Source: Lactarius indigo (Eukaryota; Basidiomycota; Agaricomycetes; Russulales; Russulaceae). From it: 64,000 bases of DNA. This document shows positions 11,343 to 21,400 of the stretch, piece by piece. The DNA lies in assembly GCA_025766275.1 (NCBI GenBank), contig JAFKAC010000029.1:434001-498000 (forward strand), written 5' to 3'. The position numbers were made by a program, and so were the translations under genes. The number at the start of each line of letters is the position of its first letter. Position 1 is the stretch's first letter. The notes under the pieces were generated by a model, which was not told the origin of the DNA, did not search any database, and was given only the letters and a program-made list of their open reading frames with translations.

Positions 11343-11353
11343 AAGTCTAGTCT
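11343..11353 (+). promoter_or_regulatory. Self-priming primer-binding site of GA
   Basis: AAGTCTAGTCT, after a TT spacer following the 5' LTR. It pairs over exactly 11 nt with 11106-11116, and pairing fails at the next base on either side. It does not start with the TGG expected for pairing with a tRNA 3' CCA end. Confidence 0.75.
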
Positions 11354-11361
11354 CTTACACC

Positions 11362-13041
11362 GTGGCTCTCACCAGCCGAAGCCGAACCAAGTTTGTCCAG
11401 GAATACCTGGAATGACACACCGACGACGACCTCTGATCCTCGATCAAAGGAACGGCCACTTGGAGGAACACTCCTCACCACACAGGCTACTACGTCTTCG
11501 ACCCTGACAAAAACACCTACGAACCCATCGAATATATTGAAGATCAACACGTTTGGGCCTACGTTGCCTATTCAGACAAAAAGAACTCTTGGTATTCAAT
11601 CAAACCAGTACCCGCATCTCTTGGACTTGGACCAGGAAAAACCCGGATACAAGGCATCGATGTCGACTCTGACGTTGCAGAACCCGACTCAGATAGCGAA
11701 AACCCAGATCCCACTCTCACACCTACTATCACCAGAACAGTTGACTTTGCATCATATGCCGACATGTCCACCACCCAATCCCAACTCACAACCACCCTCA
11801 CCCAGTCAGGAAGCGGCCAACCCAGTGGAGGAACGTCCTCCTCTACGGCTGCTCCAAGCGGTGGAGGACATTCTGTGGGAGGAAGTGTGCTGGCAGGCGG
11901 AAGCAGCCCTCCGGGAGTCCCAGGAAGCCATCATGGAGGCGGTGCGTCTGGAGGTGGAGGCGGTGCGCCTGGAGGTGGAGGCGGTGCGCCTGGAGGCGGA
12001 GGCAGCGCGCCTGGAGGTGGAGGAGCAGCTGCAGGAGGAGGAGCAGCCCCGGGCCTCCTTAATGGGAGACTCGGAGGGAACGCCCCACCGGAGTTTACAG
12101 GAGATCGGGAATCAAGTCAGGCGTTTCTCAACGCCTTCTCCCTCTACCGAGGAATGAACCCCACCGTACAACAACTGGTGGTCCCATACTCCCGCGCAAT
12201 GACCCTCCTCTCCTACATCCGAGGCCCCCTCGTCGACGACTGGGTCGAAGAACAAATTCAGTGGCTTGTCGCCCAACTAGTAGCAGGAGTGGCCCTAAAC
12301 AAAGAAAACCTTTGGGACACTATTGAAGCACGATTCATTCAGGCTTACACTGATACCACGCAACAACAGAAGGCCTGGCATTCCATCCAAAATCTTAGGA
12401 TGGAAAAGGAAGACATCGACACATATATTGCAAAATTCTCGAACCTCGCCAACAAGGCAGGATATAACAAAGACAAAGCCACCACATTGGAAATCTTCCA
12501 GAAGGGACTCCCTAATGCCCTCATCATAAACGCAATCAAGTTCCATCATCCAATCACATGGGATGACTGGAAAGTGGCCGTAACACTGCAACAAGCTGAA
12601 TACCTCCTTCTGAAAGACAAACTTACAAAAGGAGGAAACAATAAATGAGGAGGGGCATCCCGTGACCAGTGGCTGTCGGCATTAAACAAAAACCAAGATC
12701 CCAATGCGATGGATGTTAGCCGCACAAGAACCAGGGCCGCGTTAACAGACACCGAAAAACTACAGCTGCAGAAAGAAGGAAGATGCTTCCGCTGCCGAGG
12801 CCAAGGGCATATTTCCCGCAACTGCCCCCAGAAGTCTACCACCATCAAGACAACCGAAACCGCAACGCCCGCAACCAGTCCCCCCACAACCACCACTATC
12901 TCCATGACCGCATCACACCCCCTTTCTAACGAAGAACAAGCGGACGCCCAGGTAGCAGTACTATTCGCTCAAACCCCAGAAGTATGAGAATTGATGGTGG
13001 ACAAACTATTTGGCCAGAAAAAGGATTTTCTGAACACTTGA
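11362..13041 (+). pseudogene. Gag of gypsy GA, with in-frame TGA codons
   Basis: The frame runs from GTG 11362 to TGA 13039-13041. Internal TGA codons lie at 11413, 11434, 12646 and 12985. The N-terminal region contains TGYYVFDP, YEPIEYIEDQHVWAYV and WYSIKPV, which align with the Gag N-terminus of GF. Then come a Thr/Gln-rich segment, Gly/Pro repeats (11940-12050), the retrotransposon-Gag core (about 12090-12600) and a CCHC knuckle CFRCRGQGHISRNC (about 12786-12827). No ATG exists in this frame before 11764, although the upstream part is conserved between families; see finding on GTG starts. Pol overlaps the end in the -1 frame. Confidence 0.88.
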
Positions 13042-16000
13042 ACCTGGCGGCCTGGGCTAGAGCATTAAAACTTAGCATGTACAATAGCAGATTCCGATCC
13101 ATGCGAATTCCAGTTCTTTTCAAATCTGCTCATGTGACGGCCGAACGAAATGTCCTCATCGATTCCGGCGCAACCGATAATTTTATAAGCGCAAACCTTC
13201 TGAAACGACTAAAGATAGCTTGGCTAGCTACTGAACGCCCCATCAAGATATGGAATGTGGATGGAACCCACAATCAAGGAGGAGAAATCACCTCCTTCAC
13301 CGACCTCACGGTCAAAACGGGAGGAAAGACCCAACATCTCAGGTTCCTTATCACCAACCTGGGAAATGATGAAGTCATACTCGGATATCCTTGGTTCACA
13401 GCCTTCGAACCAAGGTTTCACTGGTGAGATGCTACCCTCGACGAAGAATTCCAACCTGTAGTAATCACCAGCCTGAATTTGTCAGACGAAGCCATGCCTA
13501 TGGAAGCTACCATTAAGGCATTGGAGACGTATCAACTTGACGAACTGGCCTGAGAGCAACTGGAAAGAGAAGAAGCGCCACTCATCTGATTGCGAAAAAC
13601 AACAACGGCATCGGAACTTGCGCAACAGGAGGCAGCCAAGAAGCCGCAAAAGACCTTTGAAGAACTCGTCCCTGAAGAATATCGCAGACACCATAAGGTC
13701 TTTAGCGAAGAAGCCTCCCAACGCTTTCCCCCTTCACGGACGTGGGACCACGCCATTGATCTGATCCCGACTGCCCCTGAAACCATGGACTGTAAGGTAT
13801 ACCCACTTACGATTCCCGAAACCAAAAAACTGTCCGAATTCATAACCGAACACCTGGACAAAAAGTACATCCAACCTTCGAAATCCCCCTACGCTTCTCC
13901 CTTTTTCTTCATCAAGAAAAAGGACGGAAAACTGCGGCCGGTACAGGACTACCGTCGCCTCAACGAACTAACCATAAAGAACCACTACCCACTCCCCTTA
14001 ATCCCTGAACTTATCAATCGGATCCGAGAGGCACGACTCTACTCTAAGCTCGATATCCAATGGGGGTACAATAATGTTCGAATCAAACTGGGCGACGAGT
14101 GGAAAGCGGCGTTCAAAACCAATCAGGGATTATTCGAACCGCGAGTCATGTTCTTTGGCCTTACCAACTCCCCCAGTACCTTCCAAACCATGATGGACAC
14201 CATATTCCGGGAACTGGTACTGACCGGAGAAGTTATCGTCTACATGGATGACATTCTAATCGCAACAGCAGACAACCAGGCCCATCATCGACAAATCTTA
14301 CATCGTGTCCTGGATCTATGTGATGAACATGACCTATACATCAAACCAGAAAAATGCGTATTCAAGGTCTATGAAGTGGAATACCTGGGCCTGATCATCG
14401 GACACGGCAAGTTGCGAATGGATCCAGTAAAAGTACAGGGTGTACGGGATTGGAAGGCACCAAAATCCCTAAAAGAAGTACAAGCCTTCCTAGGCTTCTG
14501 CAACTTCTACCGATGGTTCATAAGAGGATTCTCCATGATAGCAAGACCGCTCCACGACCTCACGAAGAAGGATACACCATGGGAATGGACGAAGCTCAGA
14601 CAAGAAGCATTCGACACCATCAAGGAACGAATCAGCTCCGAACCTGTACTCCTATTCCCAAAATTAGACCAACCCTTCGAGATAGAAGTCGATGCCTCAA
14701 GCTACGCCCTAGGAGCGGTACTAAATCAAAAGGGAGAAGATCAGAAGCTGCACCCAGTGGTGTTCTATTCGGAATCACTAACCGAAGCGGAACGTAACTA
14801 CGATATTTACGACAGGGAATTACTAGCCATCGTCAAAGCCCTACAAACATGGCGCACATATCTCATTGGTTCCCCCCACCTGATAACCATCCACACTGAC
14901 CATGCCAACCTCCAATACTGGAAGGAACCAAGAAAAATCAGTAGACGTGTGGCACGAGAATTCCAAGAACTCTCTGAATACAACTTCGTACTCAAACACA
15001 TTCCTGGCACAAAAAACACCCAAGCAGACTCCCTATCAAGACGCCCTGACTATGATGACAGAACAACAGATAATGACCACGTCACGGTGCTACCAGAAGA
15101 AATGTTTCTGAAGGTCACCCAGACGTCCATGCACGATATGGACATATGGACCCAAATTACTCAGAACATGGAAGAATCAATGGTACTCCCATGGGTCGAA
15201 CCCCATAACCTAAAGAAGCACGACGGGCTATGGTGGAAGGGCGACGCCCTCGTTGTTGTGGGAAACAACGACCTTAAACGGGGGGTAATCACCTTTTTCC
15301 ACGACACTCCGAGTGCTGGACACCCAGGAATCGCCAATACTCTAGAACTAGTATGACGCGACTTCTGGTGGCCGAATATGCGAAAAGACGTGGAAGTGTA
15401 TGTCAAGGGATGTGCCATCTGTCAAAGCAACAAGATTAACCCTCACCGGCAAAAGCCCCACCTGTTCCCCATTACCACAGACCCAACGGCCGAACCCTTT
15501 GAAGTGGTAGTGATGGATTTCATAGTCAAACTCCCCATATCAAATGGATTCAATTCAATTCTCACCATCACCGATCACGATTGCTCAAAAGCATCAATAT
15601 TCATCCCCTGCAATGAAACCATCACATCAGAAGGAGTAGCCAAACTCTATCTCCAACATGTATACCCTCACTACGGCCTACCCAGAAAAATCATATCCAA
15701 TCGGGACCCCAGATTTGCATCCACATTCATGAGACAACTGTGCCACACCCTGGGAATACAACAAAACATATCATCGGCATATCACCCCCAGACCGATGGC
15801 CAATCGGAACGCACCAATCAATGGCTAGAACAATACTTACAACACTGGTGCAACATAAGGCAAGACAATTGGGCAGAGGTTCTACCGATGGCACAATTCG
15901 TGCACAACTCTTGGGTAAATGCCACAACCAAACACTCTCCATTCTCGCTCCTTATGGGATGGGAACCGCGGACCACCTGGAACCCCAAACCGTCAAGCTG

Positions 16001-16571
16001 CCCAGCGGTAGACCAACGATTGGAAGAGCTGCTGGTACTCAGGCAACATGCCCAGGACAGTATTAAACACGCACAACACCTTATGATGCAATGAGGCAAA
16101 ACGGGGTTCACACCCTATCAGCAAGGAGACCAAGTATGGCTAGAAGGGACAAACCTCCGTACCTTCTACCCCACAAGTAAACTAGCCCCAAAAAGACACG
16201 GACCATTCAAGATAACGAAGGTTCTATCAGATGTTTCTTATGAACTCGAACTTCCCACTACATGGAAGATCCATCCAGTATTCCATGCAAACCTTCTTAC
16301 ACCATATAAGGAGATGGAGATGCATGGTGCAAACTTCACCCAACCTCCACCTGACCTTATCAATGGAGAAGAGGAGTATGAGGTGGAGCACATTGAAGAC
16401 GCCCAGGCACAAGGATGAGGGCGCAAACTCCACTACCTAGTAAAGTGGAAAGGATTCCCACCAAGCAACAATACATGGGAACCTGCAACCAACATGACCA
16501 ATGCCACAGACGCCATCAAGGACTACTATAGACAACACCCATCCGCCAAAGGGGCTGGACGAACAGCATAA
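12984..16571 (+). pseudogene. Pol of gypsy GA, with in-frame TGA codons
   Basis: One frame with natural stop TAA at 16569-16571. Domains: retroviral-type protease with DSGATDNF (about 13161); reverse transcriptase with LRPVQDYRRLN (about 13930) and catalytic YMDD (14241-14252); RNase H starting EVDASSYALGAVL (about 14686); integrase zinc finger (HDTPSAGHPG, then CAICQSNK); integrase core MDFIVKLP / NRDPRF / DGQSERTNQ; GPF motif (HGPFKI); then a chromodomain YEVEHIEDAQ...[16 protein letters not shown] (about 16378-16500), which in relatives guides insertion to marked chromatin. Interrupting TGA codons at 13425, 13551, 13587, 15354, 16092 and 16416. Pol is reached from Gag by a -1 shift at or near GAAAAAG (13017-13023), a junction also seen in GF and GH. 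Confidence 0.93.
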
Positions 16572-16611
16572 AAAGGGACTCGACCACCCTAAAGAGTTCC
16601 CCAACCCCGCA

Positions 16612-18075
16612 ATGTCCAACACGCCAGTCTCCGACACCACCCTAATTCAAGTCCTCAGCAACCCGCAACTGGAAGTTGCCCTCGAACGAGGGATCATTAC
16701 CATCGACCTCTCAAATGTCCCCCGACTATCACCACCGCCGTCTCCCCAGGCCACTATGACCAACGACTCCGCCCCCATAATACCCCGAACTCCAGAACGA
16801 GAACCTGGAGAACTCACCCCGTCAACGCCAGAAGAAGGACAATACTCCCCCACACCCCCTCCACAACAGTCACACACTCCCCTGCCTGAACCACCTGCAC
16901 CCTCACCACCATCTTCCTCACCCTCCACACCACCACCACCACTTGAGCCTTTCACTCCAGTCCGCGTTCACACACCTATTGACTACAACCGACCTGACTC
17001 CCCCCCCGACGAATCTGATGACCCCGGCGCCCCCTTCTTTCCAAACACACTAGGCACCCCGAAGTTCTACCCCCTACAGATCCCCCTACCTGACGGTGGA
17101 TCCAACACTGCGAAGTATATCTACTATCGCAAAGGATTCACCGAGGTAGTAGGAACGATGGGCGCCGGACAACCACATTACGGGGAAACAGTCTATCTCT
17201 CATCACTTAGGCCCAACGTATTGGCGCCCCCCTTCACGGCCGAACAACTCCAGTTCTTCGACCCCCACGACATTCGCGCCTGTGCCTTAGACGAAACCCT
17301 TATCGAGCTCAATTCCCCACAACTCACAGCTGAAGTCACTAGACTGCGTACCAGGCTTCTCACGCTTAAGGAAATCGATGAGAAGTGCGAAAAACTGGAG
17401 GAAGACGCTCGCAAACTACGGTCGGACCGACTCACAGTGGACCTCATGCTGGCCAGCACTAAAAGACGGCTTCAGTATGCAGGAGCCCTCGCCACCATTG
17501 GTAATGAATACGCACGAATGACAGCCCTCCCAGCTCCACTTCGACACTCATGCTACGCTATCCCCTTTTCCCCACGACGAGGGGGACCATTAGAATTCCC
17601 CCGCCTCGCCGACAAACCCCACCGACGACGCTGCTATCATTGCGGCAGCTCTCACCACCTTGTACGTGACTGTCCCACTAGGCCACGACCAGCCTGCCGA
17701 CATTGTCAGAGTCAAGAGCACCAATCTTATCGGTGTATCTTTCGTCGCGCAGGAATGGTCGAGGAGGTCATTACCACCTCTCAAGCAGACGAACACATTC
17801 GGCAGGCAATAAATACGGAGGCATCCACTTCCTTCACGGTTCCAGAACCTCCGACAATCGCCACCGAAACTCAAGGGAGGTGGTGCGGATGATGCTTCCA
17901 CACCGACGCCAATCACGACGAGATCCAATGCCCGCAATACGAGATGTGCCGCAAATGTGGAAAACGCGGCCCCTTTCTCTTCCTCAAAACCCACTACTGT
18001 CGGCTCGACATCTCTCCGTGGCCAGAGAACGACCTCGACGCCGACATCTACGACCTTGTCGACCCGGAGTCCTGA
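16612..18075 (+). pseudogene. ORF3 of gypsy GA: post-integrase zinc-knuckle protein
   Basis: Starts at ATG 16612 (MSNTPVSDTTL), 41 bp after the Pol stop; an in-frame ATG at 16501 overlaps Pol. Ends TGA 18073-18075, with one internal TGA at 17890 replacing Trp. About 487 codons. Order: Pro/Ser-rich N-terminus (to about residue 140); conserved globular segment (FYPLQIPLP, then YIYYRKGFTEVVG and HYGETVYLSSL); LTAEVTRLRTRLLTLKEID leading into a predicted coiled coil; then four Cys/His clusters, CYHCGSSHHLVRDC (near residue 341), CRHCQSQEHQSYRC, WCG-CFHTDANHDEIQC and CRKCGKRGPFLFL; acidic tail DADIYDLVDPES. GH and GD carry the same modules and tail. Function unknown; nucleic-acid binding is plausible. 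It occupies the place of env but has no signal peptide or membrane segment. Confidence 0.85.
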
Positions 18076-18093
18076 AGTCGAGGTGTCTTCAGG

Positions 18094-18109
18094 CCAAGAT
18101 GGGGGGTAA
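18094..18109 (+). promoter_or_regulatory. Polypurine tract of GA
   Basis: The run AAGATGGGGGGTAA sits directly before the 3' LTR start. GH has the equivalent CGGGGGGTAA on its own strand. Confidence 0.8.
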
Positions 18110-18683
18110 TGTTACAATTTTCCTTGGACTCGTTCTTTCGCATGTTATCATCCCTTTCCCACTACTATACGAGCCCTGTACGACTACATGGATTTTACGA
18201 TTACCCGATTCCTATCGTGCACCCCACTTATCGATGCTCTCTTCTGATAAAGTTCGACATGTGCTAGTTTCCGTCGTGTTCCTAATCACATGTGACCCCG
18301 TGTGATTCACCTTTATTCCCAGCACAGCATCCCCTTTGTTCTCGTTATATCCCACCCTTTGTCCCAAAACCAGCGATGGCGCCATCTGTTTGTAGTCGCC
18401 ACACTAGTCAGTATCTATTTAAACCTAGTTCTATCTAGCTTGTACAGTAGACTAGACTTCTTGTGTAATACTACACTCGAACGCCTCAGTGCCTTCACGG
18501 TCTCACAAACCCCCGCTGACACTGTCAGACCTTCGAGTCTTGACCCTCCTCTACGATCCAAGTGACCACCGTCCTTGTGATCCTTGTGCATCATCTCACT
18601 GAAGCCAAGCCATAGAGCTTGCGCTACTGCTATTTGACTGACTCAGTACAGGTCGTACGCAACACCCCTGTAGTGGTGTTACA
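18110..18683 (+). repeat. 3' LTR of gypsy GA (574 bp)
   Basis: Same length as the 5' LTR, with ten differences, all CpG against TpG/CpA; nine of the ten are decayed in this copy. Followed by the duplicated target site gggaa (18684-18688). Confidence 0.95.
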
Positions 18684-19218
18684 GGGAAGGTGAAGGGAAT
18701 GCTTTCAGAGCCCAAGGCTGTCTACCTCAGCCTTCTCGGCCTGTTGGTTGCCTCATCACCACAAGTGGCTTTACTGAATCCTTTCCCATTGCCGCTACAA
18801 GGCAGGTATCTGGTTGCAGAACACCATAGTGGTGAACACCCCCCAGAGCCTGAACCAGGTTTTACACTCCCATGGTGAGGAGATCCTGCACCCAGTGTGG
18901 AGCACCAGAGACAGCTGGCGCTAAGCTCCACAATACACAGCCCAGTGGGCCATGCATGCCTGGATATTTTGAAGTTAAGGGGCTACCAGACCCAGTCTCC
19001 TTGCGCATAGCGCAGGGGCTAGGAAAACAGTAGGGGTGAAAGTAGGACTACTGGGCAGTACATACACAGGAGGTTCCTCAGCAGAGACGAGTGGCGCCCC
19101 ACTGTCCTCTGCCTTGGGCAAGGCTGGTAAGGCCCCAGACAGACCTTAGCCTGGTGTGTCCTCCTAGGAAGACAGTGACCAGCCAAGTGGAGTGGCTAGG
19201 GCACCAGGGCCCATAACC
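18684..19218 (-). other. C2 leader, distal part, with primer-binding site
   Basis: Continuation of the C2 leader on the far side of GA, matching C1 3554-4090 in inverted orientation. The primer site at 19204-19218 reads GGTTATGGGCCCTGG on the minus strand (half initiator-tRNA). No coding frame. Confidence 0.85.
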
Positions 19219-19844
19219 TGATGAACAGCACAAATAGATAGCATACTCACAGTGGCAAAGGAGACTGTGGTGAGATATGCAGAGAGTGCTTGAAGCAGCA
19301 ACAGGAAGTTGTCAGGCAAGTAAAGCAAGAGTGTCTGGCACACAAGCAGTGAGAACTGATATTATTACATTAGAGGGAAGGAAGCTTACCTGGCACACAA
19401 GCAGTGAGAACTGATGTGGACCAGGAGCATACATGGTACTCTACTTATACTCCTACAGAGGGTGACAGTAGTACAAGGTAAGTAACACTAGTCACAGAAT
19501 ACAAAGGTGCTATTGTTCTACAAAGGGACAAAAGAGTGGACACTTTGAGAACAAGGGAAAGGAGAACAAGAAGAGTCCAGAACTAGATGATATCATACTG
19601 ACATCACAATAAGGATAATACCAAGTAAAGAACAAAGGAAAGTACAAAGGCGTTCTACAACGCAGAGTCTGGATGTATGATGTCATAGAAGTACAGTGAT
19701 GTCATAAATGACACAATGATAAGTCCAGATTGTACAGATCAAATAGTATCTAATCTACAAGTCCTGTATATCTAATCTAAAGCAGTCCATGCTGCAAGTC
19801 CGGTCCGTATGAGCCACTAAGTGCGCAAGGGTCATTTATCAACA
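19219..19844 (-). repeat. 5' LTR of copia C2 (626 bp)
   Basis: Begins TGATGAACAGC and ends TTTATCAACA on the plus strand. Its first 120 bp resemble the C1 5' LTR (inverted) more closely than the C2 3' LTR at 5546-6172. This mismatch between the two ends of one element is unusual. Confidence 0.88.
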
Positions 19845-20260
19845 CTGCACTCTGACTGCGGTGGCGAATACATGTTGAGTGTCATGCAGGACATTCTTAA
19901 GCAGAAAGGGATAGAGCATCACCTCATGATGCCGGGTTCACCACAGTCCAACAGAAAAGCCAAGCGGTTTAACCACACCATTATGGATAAGGCAATGTCC
20001 ATGCTTCACACAGCTGGCATGTCTAAAGGCTTCTGAGAGCATGCAGTGTGTGCAGCTGTGCACATCTACAATCGCTCTCCAGTCTGTGGGCTTAAGTGGT
20101 GCACTCCTTATGAGCTCTGGCACTCTGGCAAAGTGCCCGATGTCTCACATCTTCGCGTCTTCAGATGCAAGGGGTACATGCACGTACCCACTGATAAGCC
20201 TCACAAATTGGATGCGAAGGCCATTGAGGTCACGCTTATTGGGTTTGAGCCCGAATCTAA
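19845..20260 (+). pseudogene. Copia integrase fragment (probable C1 remainder)
   Basis: Encodes LHSDCGGEYMLSVMQDILKQ and NRSPVCGLKWCTPYELWHSG, which align to C2 Pol from about residue 597 to 733. It covers the second and third integrase acidic-residue regions and the downstream portion, with a TGA at 20036 where C2 has Trp. It ends abruptly at FEPES, where an LTR begins. The plus orientation matches C1. Reverse transcriptase and RNase H are missing. Confidence 0.85.
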
Positions 20261-20878
20261 TGTTGATAAGTGACCCTTGCGCACTTAGCGGCTCATACAG
20301 ACCGGACTTGCAGCATGGACTGCTTTAGATTAGATTAATTGGACTTGTAGATTACTTACATTTGATCTGTACAATCTAGCACTAACCATTGCATCATGTA
20401 TGACATCATGTACTATGACATCATGTAGAACACTCCGGACACTTCATTGTACTCTGTCCTTTGTTCTCCTTTAGCTCTTATCTTTATTATGATATCACTA
20501 TGATATCATCTGTGTCTGGACTTTCCTTGTTCTTGTACACCTTGTTCCCTTTACACACACTCCTTTGTCCTGTTGTAGAACAATGTGTCCCTTGTATTCT
20601 GTGACACTCTGTTACTTACCTTGTAGTAATGTCACCCTCCTGTATAGTATAAGTAGTAGGCTTGTACGCTCCTGGTCCACATCAGTTTCTCACTGCTCTG
20701 TGTGCCAGGTATGTCTCTTCCTCTTAATTGTATCATCAGTTTCTCACTGCTCTGTGTGACAGACACCTTTTGCTTCACTTGCTTGACACAACCCTCTGCT
20801 GCTATCCAGCTGCTTCCAGTATCTCACCACAGTCTACTTTGTCACTGTGAGTATTGGTTATGTCTTTGCTGTTCATCA
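20261..20878 (+). repeat. Copia-family LTR, probable 3' LTR of C1 (618 bp)
   Basis: TGTTGATAAG...GCTGTTCATCA, directly abutting truncated integrase with no polypurine tract. Flanks tctaa and ctcta do not match each other or the C1 left flank. It carries a 54-bp GT...AG segment (20709-20762) that the C1 5' LTR lacks. Confidence 0.88.
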
Positions 20879-21400
20879 CTCTAGAGTACAATACTGGGTC
20901 TGTTATGAACCAGGGCGCCTTCCCGGGTCTGTTTGCTGTGTCTCATAACAAATCTGCTCTTCCATAGGAGATACAGATAGTATGAGTGTGCCACCACTGG
21001 ATGCTACTTCGTCAAGAGGTGCAACAGCAAGCCCTGTAACAGGGCCCATAACCTGTTGTGCAGCAAAAGCCTTATAGGCTAAAGTGCAGCACACAGGAGG
21101 GACGTTCTCACCTTTGCAGTAGGTTGAGAGACTGTTTCAGAGGGGAGAGTGTGCACAAGTGAAGAGGGGTGAAGTTCTGTATTTGCCTCCCTCCCCATAG
21201 GAGGATATTTATGCTCTATGGCCCCACTGTCATGGACGCTCTATTTTTGCCTTATTTTTCCATATTTTTATGGATTTATTTGGTGAAGATACAAGTCTCC
21301 AATGCTGTGCTTAACATCCAAGTCCTTATCATTAGATATGATAAGATGGTTAGTCACGTGATGCCAACACGTGCACCCACAAGCACGTGACCCTGGGATA
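20879..21400 (-). repeat. Remnant of a minus-strand copia element (leader, primer site, LTR part)
   Basis: On the minus strand, GGTTATGGGCCCTG (21053-21040) follows a sequence ending GCTGCACAACA, the pattern of an LTR end plus half initiator-tRNA primer site. The LTR (from 21054 rightwards) is not the C1/C2 type. Its other end could not be fixed. The leader runs left to 20879, where the C1 LTR begins. No coding domain was recognised. Confidence 0.5.

Larger units (their letters stand above)
10767..18683 (+). mobile_element. Ty3/gypsy element GA, full length, decayed by TGA codons
   Basis: Complete plus-strand chromodomain-type gypsy element of 7917 bp. Two 574-bp LTRs (10767-11340 and 18110-18683), perfect 5-bp duplication GGGAA, 11-nt self-complementary primer site, Gag, Pol and a third frame (ORF3). 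The LTRs differ at ten positions, every one a CpG in one copy and TpG or CpA in the other. I count eleven in-frame stops inside the coding regions, all TGA. The insertion is therefore fairly recent, and its inactivation looks like methyl-cytosine deamination. Inserted in the C2 leader. Confidence 0.95.
5546..19844 (-). mobile_element. Copia element C2 (minus strand), interrupted by gypsy GA
   Basis: Minus-strand Ty1/copia element: 5' LTR 19219-19844, primer site 19204-19218, leader 18684-19203 and 10515-10766, single Gag-Pol frame 6192-10514, polypurine tract 6173-6185, 3' LTR 5546-6172. GA sits in the leader. The flanks do not repeat (cctac at left, ctgca at right). Flanking C1 sequence is discontinuous: protease/early-integrase at left, mid-integrase at right. 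The two LTRs differ by many substitutions and indels, so this is probably a recombinant or rearranged copy, not a simple insertion. Confidence 0.85.

Noticed and set aside
11393..12157. 254-codon plus-strand frame overlapping GA Gag
   Set aside because: It is out of frame with the conserved Gag N-terminal domain (TGYYVF..., WYSIKPV) and with the Gag core. Its Leu/Glu/Val repeats come from the Gly/Pro-coding repeats read in another frame.
11413..17892. UGA recoding as a sense codon
   Set aside because: The same element shows CpG-only decay in its LTRs, which explains TGA from CGA, and C2 reads through 1440 codons without TGA.
16612..18075. ORF3 of GA as an envelope gene
   Set aside because: It is in the env position but has no signal peptide, membrane segment or cleavage site, and carries zinc clusters, so an envelope role is not supported.
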